The notes under the pieces: generated by a model
Databases searched by the model: none
Seen by the model: only the letters and a program-made list of their open reading frames with translations
Told to the model about the DNA's origin: nothing
Translations under genes and position numbers: made by a program
Shown here: one piece after another, positions 1-8,663 of the stretch
Numbering within the stretch: the first letter of the stretch is position 1
Layout: every line of letters starts with the position of its first letter
Origin: Maribacter polysaccharolyticus
GTDB taxonomy: Bacteria > Bacteroidota > Bacteroidia > Flavobacteriales > Flavobacteriaceae
DNA length: 64,000 nt
NCBI RefSeq assembly: GCF_028882255.1
Contig: NZ_JARBUY010000001.1
Coordinates: 756,165-820,164 of the forward strand
Direction: 5' to 3'

Positions 1-242
1 GTTTGGCAAACCTCCCAGGACAGGATTTAAAGAATCCTTAAAAACCCTCACTGAAAATAGAAAAGTGAAGGCTAGCGCCTTCTCCCTTTTTTTGTCTCCT
101 TCAACTCACCCAAACTGGGTTTGGCAAACCTCCCAGGACAGGATTTAAAGAATCCTTAAAAACCCTCACTGAAAATAGAAAAGTGAAGGCTAGCGTCTTC
201 CTCCTTTTTTTGCTTCCCATGTTCGCACAAACAGGGTTTGGC
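1..242. repeat. 118-bp tandem repeat (two units plus a partial third)
   Basis: Positions 1-92 recur at 119-210 (offset 118) with only a few differences, and a third start (GTTTGG) appears at 236. Each unit opens with the palindrome GTTTGGCAAACC, contains AGGATT-TAAAG-AATCCT, and ends in a short hairpin GAAGGC-TAGC-GCCTTC followed by a T run. In the second unit the stem carries GTCTTC, so a G-C pair becomes G-T and the plus-strand stem is kept. No convincing gene is visible. The array lies directly beyond the terminator of the tRNA-Pro gene and may continue left of the window. It could be a tRNA-linked duplication or a repeated terminator cassette. Confidence 0.75.
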
Positions 243-256
243 TCCATTGGAAACAA

Positions 257-287
257 AAAAAGTGATTTGCTAATGCAAATCACTTTT
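257..287 (-). terminator. Rho-independent terminator of the tRNA-Pro gene
   Basis: A perfect stem (AGTGATTTGC / GCAAATCACT, loop TAAT) lies just downstream of the tRNA on the minus strand. The stem is flanked by A and T runs, so the minus-strand transcript ends in a U tract. Confidence 0.8.
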
Positions 288-292
288 CTGCT

Positions 293-369
293 TGGTCGGG
301 ATGACAGGATTTGAACCTGCGACCACACGGCCCCCAGCCGTGTGCGCTACCGGACTGCGCCACATCCCG
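293..369 (-). tRNA. tRNA-Pro (anticodon GGG), CCA encoded
   Basis: On the minus strand the sequence folds as a full cloverleaf: acceptor stem CGGGATG/CATCCCG, D stem GCGC/GCGC, anticodon stem CACGG/CCGTG around the loop CTGGGGG (anticodon GGG, reading CCC and CCU), a five-base variable loop, and T arm GCAGG-TTCAAAT-CCTGT. The discriminator base is A and the 3' CCA (293-295) is genome-encoded. An open reading frame across this region is a shadow of the tRNA. Confidence 0.95.
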
Positions 370-431
370 AATTAGGAATGCAAAAATATAAAAGTTAGAC
401 AAATTAACATCTATGTTTTATAGAAATATTT

Positions 432-1346
432 TTACTCCTTAAGACTTTCCATCCATTCGAACATACGTTCGGTCCATCCCCTCAGGAGTTTATCCTTAAG
501 TGCCAAGGAAAATCCATGCCCACCTTTCGGATAGATATGCATTGTTGCGGAAACGCCCTTATCCTTTAAAGCTTTGTAAAACAACAAGCTGTTCTCAACA
601 GGTACCGCCCCATCATCGGTGGCATGGAACAAAAAAGTAGGGGGTGTATTTACGGTCACCTGTTTTTCATTGGAAAAATAATCGATCATTTCCGCGGTTG
701 GGTTATCCCCTAACAAAGCCTTTCTGGATCCGGAATGGGCAAATTCACCGAAAGTAATCACCGGATACCCCAAAACCATAAAGTCAGGTCGGGCACTTAA
801 AAGGTCCACATCATCCATCTTGGCATACACCTGATCTTCAAAATGCGTACCCAATGTCGCCGCCAAATGTCCCCCGGCGGAAAAACCGATAATACCTATC
901 TTTTTGGGGTCTATGTGAAAATCCCCTGCTTTACTACGCACCAACCGCATAGCGCGTTGTGCATCCATCAAAGGCACTTTGTACTTCTCCTTTTGTGAGA
1001 CATCGGACGGAAGCCGGTATTTTACGACCATGGCGGCAATCCCTTTTCCATTTAAATATTTGGCGATATCGGAACCTTCCCAATCATAGGCCAATACCTG
1101 ATAACCCCCACCCGGGAAAATGACCATTGCCGTACCTATGGCATTCCGTTCTGAGGGAAGATAGACCTCCAACGATGGCTCTTGAACCTTACGTACATAT
1201 AAAATATCCTTGTATTCCCGTATTTCCCGTTCGTCGAAAGGTATGTGATTTGGAACATTATCTTTTGGCCATAGTGGCATAATGGTGTCTTGGGCTATCA
1301 TCATATTGAAAAATAGAAATGGAACACTCAGTAATATAGATTTCAT
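432..1346 (-). CDS. Secreted alpha/beta hydrolase, BD-FAE/acetyl-esterase type
   Basis: This is a 304-residue alpha/beta hydrolase with an N-terminal signal peptide (MKSILLSVPFLFF...AQ). Visible features are the oxyanion motif FPGGGY (about residues 77-82), the nucleophile elbow GFSAGG (Ser about 136), an acid in HATDDGAVP (Asp 224/225) and the catalytic His in GGHGFS (about 257). The frame is open to 1457, but a start there would overlap the dipeptidase gene heavily and bury the signal peptide, so the ATG at 1346 is preferred. It follows that gene by 16 bases, so the two are probably cotranscribed. Relatives deacylate sugars or plant and algal glycans; the actual substrate cannot be read from the sequence. 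Confidence 0.85.
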   Translation of the reverse strand: MKSILLSVPFLFFNMMIAQDTIMPLWPKDNVPNHIPFDEREIREYKDILYVRKVQEPSLEVYLPSERNAIGTAMVIFPGGGYQVLAYDWEGSDIAKYLNGKGIAAMVVKYRLPSDVSQKEKYKVPLMDAQRAMRLVRSKAGDFHIDPKKIGIIGFSAGGHLAATLGTHFEDQVYAKMDDVDLLSARPDFMVLGYPVITFGEFAHSGSRKALLGDNPTAEMIDYFSNEKQVTVNTPPTFLFHATDDGAVPVENSLLFYKALKDKGVSATMHIYPKGGHGFSLALKDKLLRGWTERMFEWMESLKE

Positions 1347-1362
1347 ATCCCCTTGATTTGAC

Positions 1363-2067
1363 CTAGTTACATTCCCACTTAAAATCGGCCACCTTATCGT
1401 TCGAACCTGAGGTAAGGTTATAATGCCACCATTCGGTTCGTATAGACCAAAAGCCATGTTTTTCCATGGTTTCTTTCAATAATTTCCGGTTATCCAATAT
1501 ATTTTGAGGCAAATCCAGATTGTCATGATAGGCCCTTTTTCCAAAATAATCGAAATCCGTACCCATATCCAATTCTTTCCCATCCAAGGTTACCAGGGTA
1601 ATATCCACGGCCCCACCTTTATTGTGTATGGACCCCTTTACAGGATCTGCCACATATTGGGGATTCGGAACGATATCCCACATTTTGTATTGCACCGAAT
1701 TGGGCCTATAACAATCAAAGAATTTTATCTTGACCCCTTTTGTCCTAAACTCCTTATTCGCTTTTAAAAGGGCTTTTGCCGTCTTTACACGGGTGTAACA
1801 TTCGGCACACTCATACACCTTGGCCTTAAGAAAATTATTGGTCGTGGCATAACGCATGTCAAAGGCAAAACCGTCATCAAAATCTGCCAAACGCACAAAG
1901 GTAGTATCTGCCAAACCCTCGAAAGACCTGAATTTTTCCGTAACGTCCTTTTCAACTTTTGTGGTCATTTCAACATCCTTTGGAGGTAGGACGGATTCCG
2001 TTTTTCCCTTTATTTCCTTACAATTATAAATTAAGATCAAACTGAAAATTAAAAATAATCGACCCAT
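1363..2067 (-). CDS. D-alanyl-D-alanine dipeptidase, VanX/DdpX type (M15D)
   Basis: The 234-residue protein carries the zinc-peptidase signature of family M15D: SIHNKGGAVD supplies His 148 and Asp 155, and TEWWHYN supplies Glu 212 and His 215. The H-to-D spacing of 7 and E-to-H spacing of 3 match VanX. A hydrophobic N-terminus ending at Cys 16 suggests a periplasmic lipoprotein. The family cleaves D-Ala-D-Ala during peptidoglycan recycling, or for resistance when grouped with vanH/vanA; no such partners are here, so recycling is more likely. It is the first gene of a probable pair with the downstream esterase and is divergent from the GH130-like gene. Confidence 0.9.
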   Translation of the reverse strand: MGRLFLIFSLILIYNCKEIKGKTESVLPPKDVEMTTKVEKDVTEKFRSFEGLADTTFVRLADFDDGFAFDMRYATTNNFLKAKVYECAECYTRVKTAKALLKANKEFRTKGVKIKFFDCYRPNSVQYKMWDIVPNPQYVADPVKGSIHNKGGAVDITLVTLDGKELDMGTDFDYFGKRAYHDNLDLPQNILDNRKLLKETMEKHGFWSIRTEWWHYNLTSGSNDKVADFKWECN

Positions 2068-2175
2068 ATTGCTGTTTGAAGATTTGATTCCGTTATATTT
2101 AATAGATTGAAATAAGAATGTCCAAGTTACATATAATTCTTTGTTCGATCAAAACCGAAAGATATCAAAGTTCTA

Positions 2176-3324
2176 ATGAAAAAACGCGTTCTTAGTGGTC
2201 TTGTCCTTATTCTCGCCCTGGTAAGTTTCCTTTCCTGTAAGGAAAAAAAGGTCACTACCGATCAAACAAGTGACCCTATTTCCTTAAATTGGATGCTCGG
2301 GTTCAAAAAAACCACCCTAAATCCGATTATGGTGGCCGACGCCAGTTATACGTTCCTAGACCCGATTTCGAACAAAGAAGTACAATGGCAAAAAGCCGAT
2401 GTCTTCAATCCGGGCGCCATTGTCAGGAACGACACGGTTTTTTTACTTTTTAGGGCCGAAGACAATCCTAAAGCCATTTTAGGGGAAAGAACATCCCGGA
2501 TCGGTCTTGCATATAGTACTGACGGAATTCATTTCGACAAATTCCCGACCCCTGTACTCTATCCCGATAACGACACGTACAGCCTGTGGGATCATCCAGG
2601 GGGCGTTGAGGACCCACGGATCGTAGAAACCCCTGAAGGTACTTATATCATGCTTTATACAAGTTGGAACAAGAAAGTGGCCCGACTCTCGAGTGCAACC
2701 TCCAAAGACCTTAGAAAATGGACCAAACACGGTCCTGTTTTTGAAACGGCCCATGACGGAAGGTTTCTTGATATTTGGAGCAAATCGGGATCCATAGTGA
2801 CCGAATTGATCAATGGAAAACTGGTCGCGAAGAAAATCAACGGAAAGTATCTTATGTATTGGGGAGAACTCTTTGTAAATCTTGCCCAATCGGATAACGG
2901 CATCGATTGGGAACCCATACTCGATAAAAATGGGGAACCCCTTCAAGTCTTTAAACCCTCCCCCTACGAATTCGACAGTCACTTGACCGAACCCGGACCT
3001 CCTGCCCTTTATACCCAAAATGGTATTCTACTACTGTACAACGGCAAGAATCTGAACGGGGAAGGTGCCACTGACAAGGTACCCGAGGGCACCTATTGCG
3101 GAGGACAGGTACTCTTTGACAAAGACGACCCTACCAAGGTTTTGGCACGATTGGAAAACCCATTTATCTGTCCGGATCTTCCCCATGAAATCACCGGACA
3201 ATATAAGGCCGGCACAACTTTTATTGAAGGTCTCGTTTATTTTAAGAACCAGTGGTTCCTATATTACGGCACCGCAGATTCCATGATCGGGTTGGCTATT
3301 AAAAAAAATTCCGTGGGCATATGA
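2176..3324 (+). CDS. GH130-like five-bladed propeller lipoprotein
   Basis: This is a 382-residue protein with a lipoprotein signal (MKKRVL...FLSC, Cys about 21). Downstream motifs are those of the GH130/GH43-like propeller superfamily: FNPGAIV, LLFRAED and HPGGVEDPRI (about 140). The EDPRI block is typical of GH130 mannoside phosphorylases and hydrolases. A surface or periplasmic lipoprotein is more likely to be a hydrolase than a phosphorylase, since phosphorylases are usually cytoplasmic; that is inference. It stands alone on the plus strand between the divergent dipeptidase gene and a convergent AraC regulator. Confidence 0.75.
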   Translation: MKKRVLSGLVLILALVSFLSCKEKKVTTDQTSDPISLNWMLGFKKTTLNPIMVADASYTFLDPISNKEVQWQKADVFNPGAIVRNDTVFLLFRAEDNPKAILGERTSRIGLAYSTDGIHFDKFPTPVLYPDNDTYSLWDHPGGVEDPRIVETPEGTYIMLYTSWNKKVARLSSATSKDLRKWTKHGPVFETAHDGRFLDIWSKSGSIVTELINGKLVAKKINGKYLMYWGELFVNLAQSDNGIDWEPILDKNGEPLQVFKPSPYEFDSHLTEPGPPALYTQNGILLLYNGKNLNGEGATDKVPEGTYCGGQVLFDKDDPTKVLARLENPFICPDLPHEITGQYKAGTTFIEGLVYFKNQWFLYYGTADSMIGLAIKKNSVGI

Positions 3325-3386
3325 AACCGCATGTTCCACGTAGACCATTTTTAGTCATGAACGGGACCAAAAAGGAGGTATGGAAT

Positions 3387-4268
3387 TTACAGGATGCGTT
3401 TAATTCCTGAAAAATCTTCCCGGAACTTGGTTGGGGTCCGATTTTTGTTCTTTTTAAATACCCTATTGAAATTGGCGATGCTGTTGAAACCGCATATAAA
3501 GGCTATTTCCGAAATGGCCAAATCGCGCTCGACCAAGAATTTGGAGGCATATCCGATCCGCACCTCATTCAAATAATCCACAAAAGTTTTCCCTGTCCTT
3601 TTCTTTATAAACCTATTGAAGGACACACTGCTCATATTCACCAGATCCGCAGCTTCGGTCAATGTTATCTTTCGCGCATAATTCTGTTGTACGAACTCGT
3701 ATAACTTCTTGATTTTCTTACTGTGTTCCAAATTAGGGGGCTCCGGGGTCAATGTGGAAAGTAAGCGTTGGTTTCTTGATATCGCCAAATCATAAAGGAT
3801 GGAAAGCATTTCCATGAAATTATCCATTCCATCCATTTTTGCGACTTTCAAAATCCTGTCCTTGATCGACAACGACACTTCTTTGGAAAACAGGATGCCG
3901 TGTGTACTTCTATCAAACATTTCCCTTATGGGCCTCATTACACTTCGGTGCAAGAAACCCTCTTCAAACAAATCGATTTGGAACTGGATGGTCACTTCCC
4001 TGATTTTCGTATTGGCACATACATGCTTTTCCCATACATGATATAGATTGGGACCTACCAAAACCAATTCGACATCATCTATCTCTTCCATACTGTCCCC
4101 AATGATCCTACGTACCCCTTTGCCATTTAAAATGAAATTAAGCTCGTACTCCGGATGGTAATGTATGGGATAATCAAAAAATTCCTTGGTCCTGTCTTCA
4201 ACCAAAAAACTATCTTCGGAAGACAACGTAACGATTTCCCTGTGTATTTTTTTTAGAATATCCACCAT
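3387..4268 (-). CDS. AraC-family regulator with cupin-like sensor domain
   Basis: The 293-residue protein has an N-terminal AraC-type ligand-binding half (HYHPEYELNFILNGKG, about 37-52) and a C-terminal double helix-turn-helix (about 190-285), with the family signature around ISEIAFICGFNSIANFNRVFKK and KNRTPTKFRED. Proteins of this kind sense a sugar or small metabolite and activate nearby genes. It is convergent with the GH130-like gene, a candidate target. The 443-bp upstream gap probably carries its promoter. Confidence 0.9.
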   Translation of the reverse strand: MVDILKKIHREIVTLSSEDSFLVEDRTKEFFDYPIHYHPEYELNFILNGKGVRRIIGDSMEEIDDVELVLVGPNLYHVWEKHVCANTKIREVTIQFQIDLFEEGFLHRSVMRPIREMFDRSTHGILFSKEVSLSIKDRILKVAKMDGMDNFMEMLSILYDLAISRNQRLLSTLTPEPPNLEHSKKIKKLYEFVQQNYARKITLTEAADLVNMSSVSFNRFIKKRTGKTFVDYLNEVRIGYASKFLVERDLAISEIAFICGFNSIANFNRVFKKNKNRTPTKFREDFSGIKRIL

Positions 4269-4710
4269 ACTTAGGCCAATTTTGAATCAATGCATAACCC
4301 CAAGATACCAATACCTAAAAAAGGACCTAACTCCTTCATTTGGACAATGTCTTTAATCTTCGTGAGCCTAAGCAATTTAAAGAATTAATCCCTAAATATC
4401 GTATGATAGTGAATTTAGAGTCATGGTTTGACAAAATATGATAACATTCCGAGTCTTTTTATAAACCTATGGAAAATGCCCTTTACATGACCGTAAACCC
4501 TATGGATCGTAGGCATGACGAAAGGGCGTAGGTATGTACCCTTGATTTTGCAATACATGGGAATTCGATTCATTTGATTACCTCCCCCCTACCGATGAAG
4601 GATTTTTTCAATCAACGTCACGGAGCACCGAACCGAGGAAACATGTTTAAACCGGACATCGACTGATGGGACAATCGTCCCAAAAGGTGTACCGAACAAT
4701 TTTTGCCTTC
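4269..4710. other. Intergenic region, no gene seen
   Basis: No credible ORF or RNA gene is visible. A small perfect hairpin TGGGAC-AATC-GTCCCA (4667-4682) lies about 30 bases past the end of the DUF2892 gene and may stop the efflux operon, though it lacks a U tract. The rest presumably holds the AraC promoter. Confidence 0.5.
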
Positions 4711-4905
4711 TTATTTCTTAACCCCAAGTTTCAATAATATCGATTCCAACAAACACCATTTGGTAAAGGCGGATTGTATCATATTGACACCTATGAACGC
4801 CGTAAACCACAACCAGTTGATGTTCACATAAATGGCCAATGCAACACTCAATAAAATAAAACAACCTACGATAACCCTAAAATATGTATTCAACATGAGA
4901 TTCAA
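4711..4905 (-). CDS. DUF2892 (YgaP-type) small membrane protein
   Basis: This 64-residue protein has two hydrophobic helices (about 8-28 and 30-50) and the N-W-L-W-x-T-A-x-x-G pattern of the inner-membrane DUF2892 family, often found beside or fused to rhodaneses. It lies 15 bases behind the P-II-like gene at the end of the RND efflux operon. Its function is unknown; placement suggests an accessory role in the pump or in metal/sulfur stress. The start could be Met 1 or Met 4. Confidence 0.75.
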   Translation of the reverse strand: MNLMLNTYFRVIVGCFILLSVALAIYVNINWLWFTAFIGVNMIQSAFTKWCLLESILLKLGVKK

Positions 4906-4920
4906 TTTTTTTGATTTAAT

Positions 4921-5226
4921 TTATATACTTCGCTCAATTGGAACAACGACCGCCTTAATCGGGTTGTCGGTTTCCAAATTTTCATTGAATGCTTTGATCA
5001 ATTCAAAAAGCACATCGATCTTATCGGCAGCGGTGAATGAAAAAAACAAACTCGACTCTACGCCTCCTTTTACATTCGGAAACCACGTCGATCTCATCAC
5101 TAGGGAGATGGGGTTCTTATATCCGTCAATATCAGAACCACTGAAGTTCTCGATCCCGGCCTTTTTAAAAAGGTCCATCACCTGCTTTTCATACTGTTCT
5201 ACAACAGTAACCATTAATAGCTTCAT
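4921..5226 (-). CDS. P-II/CutA-like small protein in the efflux operon
   Basis: The protein has 101 residues. The opening MKLLMVTVVEQYEKQVMDLF, followed by a central loop and a C-terminal strand (NPIKAVVVPIERSI), matches the ferredoxin-like fold of P-II/CutA relatives. The uridylylation loop of classical GlnB is not recognisable, so nitrogen signalling is doubtful. It follows the RND permease gene after about 150 bases and precedes the DUF2892 gene, suggesting a cytosolic sensor or modulator of the pump. That role is inference from position. Confidence 0.65.
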   Translation of the reverse strand: MKLLMVTVVEQYEKQVMDLFKKAGIENFSGSDIDGYKNPISLVMRSTWFPNVKGGVESSLFFSFTAADKIDVLFELIKAFNENLETDNPIKAVVVPIERSI

Positions 5227-5377
5227 ACGTTTACATCTTTTTAAACATTACTAAATGAATCCATCCAAAACAGGGAACGCGCCCTACAGCTGTGCCCTCA
5301 ATTTAGGAATACCACCTTTCCTATCTTAGGTAACATCCTTACAAAACCCTAACCTAGGAAACTCCATTTTCTTCCTC

Positions 5378-8300
5378 TTATTTGTAATTCTTACGTTCGA
5401 TCATATAATACACCAATGGCACCACCAACAGTGTCAAAACGGTCGATACAATCGTACCTCCCATAAGTGAAATGGCCAATCCTTGGAAAATAGGGTCAAA
5501 TAGAATCACAAAAGCCCCGATTACCACCGTACCGGCCGTCAACAAAATAGGGGTCGTACGTACGGCACCTGCCTCAATGACCGCCTGTTTAATGGGGATA
5601 CCTTCCGCCAGACGTAGGTTTACAAAATCGATCAACAGTACGGAATTCCTTACCATGATCCCTGCCAGTGCAATCATACCGATAAAGGACGTGGCCGTAA
5701 AAAATGCCCCCAACATCCAGTGTCCCAAAACTATACCCACTAAAGAAAGGGGTATTGCCACCATCATGACCACCGGCGCCTTAAAGTTCTGGAACCAACC
5801 TACGATCAAAATATAAATAATCACAATGACCCCTAAAAAAGCGATTCCCAGATCCCGGAATACTTCTAGGGTAATTTGCCATTCCCCATCCCATTTTACC
5901 GTATAATCATCCTCAAAATCGGGTTGTTTTATATACAGTTCATCAATGGAATAACCTTCGGGCAGGTTAATCTGTTTCAACTTGTCGGTCATTCCTAAAA
6001 TGGCATATACGGGACTTTCCAATTCCCCGGCCATATCGGCCATGACATAAACCACCCGTTTTTGGTTTTTACGGTATATACTTTTGGCCCTAGTGGTTGG
6101 CCGTATTTCAACCAATTCACCTATGGTTATCATCTTGCCCAATTGTGATTTGACCTTTAACTGGGCGATATCACCAATGGTCGATTTTTCCTTTTCCTCC
6201 AAGGCCAAAATCAATCCGACTTGATTTACGGCATCTTCGTCGTACAAGGTGGCAACTGCCCGTTCTGACAAAGCCATATTCATCGTATGGGCAATTTGTT
6301 GGGGTGACACCCCGTATAACATCGCTTTTTCCTTATCAATGATGAATTCATATTCCACTTGGTCGGCCTCCACCATCCAATCGACATCTACAACATCATC
6401 GGTATTTTTTAGAATTTCCTGAACCTGATTGGCAATATCGACCTGCTTGTCGTAGTCGGGACCATAAATTTCACCTACGATAGTCGACATTACAGGAGGT
6501 CCTGGTGGCACTTCAACTACCTTTATATTCGCATTGAATTTCTTTCCAATCCGCTGTATTTCGGGACGTAACAAACTTGCAATTTCATGACTTTGTTCGC
6601 TACGTTCGCCTTTGTCGATTAAATTAACCTGAATATCGGCCATATTGCTCCCTCCCCTTAGGTCATAATGTCGCACCAGTCCGTTGAAGGTTATCGGGGC
6701 GGAGGTGCCCACATAGGTTTGGTAGTTGACCACTTCGGGGCGTGTGGCCAAATACTGTGCAACCTCCTTGGCGACAACCCCCGTCCTTTCCAAAGTGGTC
6801 CCCTCAGGCATATCGATGACCACCTGAAATTCGTTCTTGTTATCAAAAGGCAACATTTTCACGGCCACCGATTTGGTGAAGAACAAACCAACCGATGCCA
6901 GTAACAAGAAAAAGGTAATTCCCAAAAACATCCATCTTTTGGTCTTATTCTCTATTAAGGGTTTTTCAAACTTTTCATACATGCGATAAATAAAAGAATC
7001 CTGCATGGGCTTCTCTTCTTGGGCTTCTTCCCCTTTTTTCTCCTTTTCCCTAAGAAAGATATATCCCAAATAGGGGGTAATCGTCAAAGCGACGAAGAGT
7101 GACAACAACATGGCAATGGAGGCACCTATCGGCATCGGACTCATATATGGCCCCATCAAACCCGATACAAAGGCCATGGGCAATACCGATGCGATAACCG
7201 TGAAAGTAGCCAAAATAGTGGGGTTACCTACTTCATTGATCGCATATAAGGCCGCCTGTTTAAAGGGGAGTCGCTTCATTTTAAAATGGCGGTGCATATT
7301 CTCCGCAATGATGATCGAGTCATCGACCACTATACCCGTAACGAAAACCAAAGCAAAAAGCGTAATTCGGTTTAATGTATAATCGAGCATATAATAACTC
7401 AATAAGGTCAAGGCAAAGGTTATGGGAACAGACAGGAATACCACCAGACCACCACGCCAGCCCATGGCCAGCATTACCACGAAGGTCACGGCAATGATGG
7501 CCCCGATCAGGTGCATCAATAATTCCGATACCTTATGGGAAGCTGTTTCCCCATAATTACGGGTAACCTCCACATGGACATCATCGGGAATCAAATTCTT
7601 CTTCAAGTGAGTTACCTTATCCAAGATGATATCGGAAATCTTCATGGCATCGGCCCCTTTTCGTTTTGCAATGGAAATGGTGACTGCAGGATACTCCGAA
7701 TTAAAAGCAGCAGCTTTTTCGCTGGCCTGACCAAAACCCAGGGCCACATAATCCTTAGGAATCTCAGGACCATCTTTGATACTTGCTATTTGCTTTAGGT
7801 AAATTGGCCTATTCTGCTGAATACCAACGACTAAATCCCCGACATCTTCCATGGTTTCCAAAAATTTCCCTGTGGTCACCATAAATTCAGTATCACTTTT
7901 ATCAAAAGAACCCCCGCTCAATTGCTGGTTATTCGCCTTGATCATTTGGGCCACGGTAAGGAAATCCAATCCGCTCTCGGCCATCTTTTCCTTATCCAAT
8001 ACTACCCGTAATTGCCGACTTCTACCCCCGATTTCCTGGGTTGCCGAAACGTCATTGATCTTTTCGATCTCATCGGTCAGTTCCTGTGCAATCTGTTTAA
8101 TACGATAATCATCGTAAGTTTCGCTCCATAAAGTAAGCGCAAGCATCGGCACATCATCGATAGCCCGTGTTTTCACCAAAGGAAACGTAACGCCCTCTGG
8201 CATGATATCCATATGCTTATTGATTTCGTTATAGAGTTTTACGAATGAACGCTCAATATCCTCCCCGACATAAAACTGGACAATGACCATGCCCTTCTCT

Positions 8301-8572
8301 TCCATCGAGGTCGAATAGACATATTCAACTCCCTTAATATTGGAGATGAGCTTTTCAAGGGGTTTTGTCACCCGGGATTCGACTTCGGTCGGACTTGCCC
8401 CCGGATACCCCACAAAGATGTCTGCCATGGGCACATCGATCTGTGGCTCCTCTTCCCTTGGAATTAAAAAGGAGCTATATACCCCGATGACCATGAATAC
8501 GATCATCAAAAGGACCGTTAATTTGGAACCTATGAATAATTTGGCGATTTTACCAGCTAATCCTTCTTTCAT
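5378..8572 (-). CDS. RND efflux permease (AcrB/HAE-like)
   Basis: This 1064-residue inner-membrane pump has the RND layout: TM1 (about 16-36), a large periplasmic porter domain, TM2-6, a second porter domain, and TM7-12. The paired aspartates of the proton relay are in GIVVDDSI (Asp 417-418, TM4). The porter loop includes YPGASPTEVE near residue 56. CusA-type metal-relay methionines are not evident, so drug or lipid-like substrates are as likely as metals. It sits in an operon TolC - adaptor - RND - P-II-like - DUF2892; upstream tandem Crp/Fnr-like sites suggest respiratory-stress control. Confidence 0.93.
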   Translation of the reverse strand: MKEGLAGKIAKLFIGSKLTVLLMIVFMVIGVYSSFLIPREEEPQIDVPMADIFVGYPGASPTEVESRVTKPLEKLISNIKGVEYVYSTSMEEKGMVIVQFYVGEDIERSFVKLYNEINKHMDIMPEGVTFPLVKTRAIDDVPMLALTLWSETYDDYRIKQIAQELTDEIEKINDVSATQEIGGRSRQLRVVLDKEKMAESGLDFLTVAQMIKANNQQLSGGSFDKSDTEFMVTTGKFLETMEDVGDLVVGIQQNRPIYLKQIASIKDGPEIPKDYVALGFGQASEKAAAFNSEYPAVTISIAKRKGADAMKISDIILDKVTHLKKNLIPDDVHVEVTRNYGETASHKVSELLMHLIGAIIAVTFVVMLAMGWRGGLVVFLSVPITFALTLLSYYMLDYTLNRITLFALVFVTGIVVDDSIIIAENMHRHFKMKRLPFKQAALYAINEVGNPTILATFTVIASVLPMAFVSGLMGPYMSPMPIGASIAMLLSLFVALTITPYLGYIFLREKEKKGEEAQEEKPMQDSFIYRMYEKFEKPLIENKTKRWMFLGITFFLLLASVGLFFTKSVAVKMLPFDNKNEFQVVIDMPEGTTLERTGVVAKEVAQYLATRPEVVNYQTYVGTSAPITFNGLVRHYDLRGGSNMADIQVNLIDKGERSEQSHEIASLLRPEIQRIGKKFNANIKVVEVPPGPPVMSTIVGEIYGPDYDKQVDIANQVQEILKNTDDVVDVDWMVEADQVEYEFIIDKEKAMLYGVSPQQIAHTMNMALSERAVATLYDEDAVNQVGLILALEEKEKSTIGDIAQLKVKSQLGKMITIGELVEIRPTTRAKSIYRKNQKRVVYVMADMAGELESPVYAILGMTDKLKQINLPEGYSIDELYIKQPDFEDDYTVKWDGEWQITLEVFRDLGIAFLGVIVIIYILIVGWFQNFKAPVVMMVAIPLSLVGIVLGHWMLGAFFTATSFIGMIALAGIMVRNSVLLIDFVNLRLAEGIPIKQAVIEAGAVRTTPILLTAGTVVIGAFVILFDPIFQGLAISLMGGTIVSTVLTLLVVPLVYYMIERKNYK

Positions 8573-8663
8573 GCTTTTGATTATTAAGTTTTTTGGCGTT
8601 CCCTTTTGAAAGGAACCCCTAAATGGGCTTGATTCCCGTCATTTTACGGGCCTTGCGCATTAC

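Noticed and set aside
1-242. Repeat array as CRISPR
   Set aside because: Only two long units with no short repeat-spacer pattern; unit length 118 and near identity over most of it exclude CRISPR.
101-328. Minus-strand 75-codon ORF
   Set aside because: It runs through the tRNA-Pro gene, its terminator and the tandem repeat; shadow of the RNA gene.
1363-2067. Vancomycin-resistance cluster
   Set aside because: Only the VanX-type dipeptidase is present; there is no VanH or VanA-type ligase nearby.
4832-5254. Plus-strand 140-codon ORF over the small-protein genes
   Set aside because: It is antisense to the DUF2892 and P-II-like genes, which have family-like sequence and operon spacing; the plus ORF has none.
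5330-5343. GTAAC-like palindrome near the end of the RND gene
   Set aside because: The right half is shifted by one base (GTAACATCCTTAC), so the 5-4-5 spacing is broken, and it lies inside the operon.
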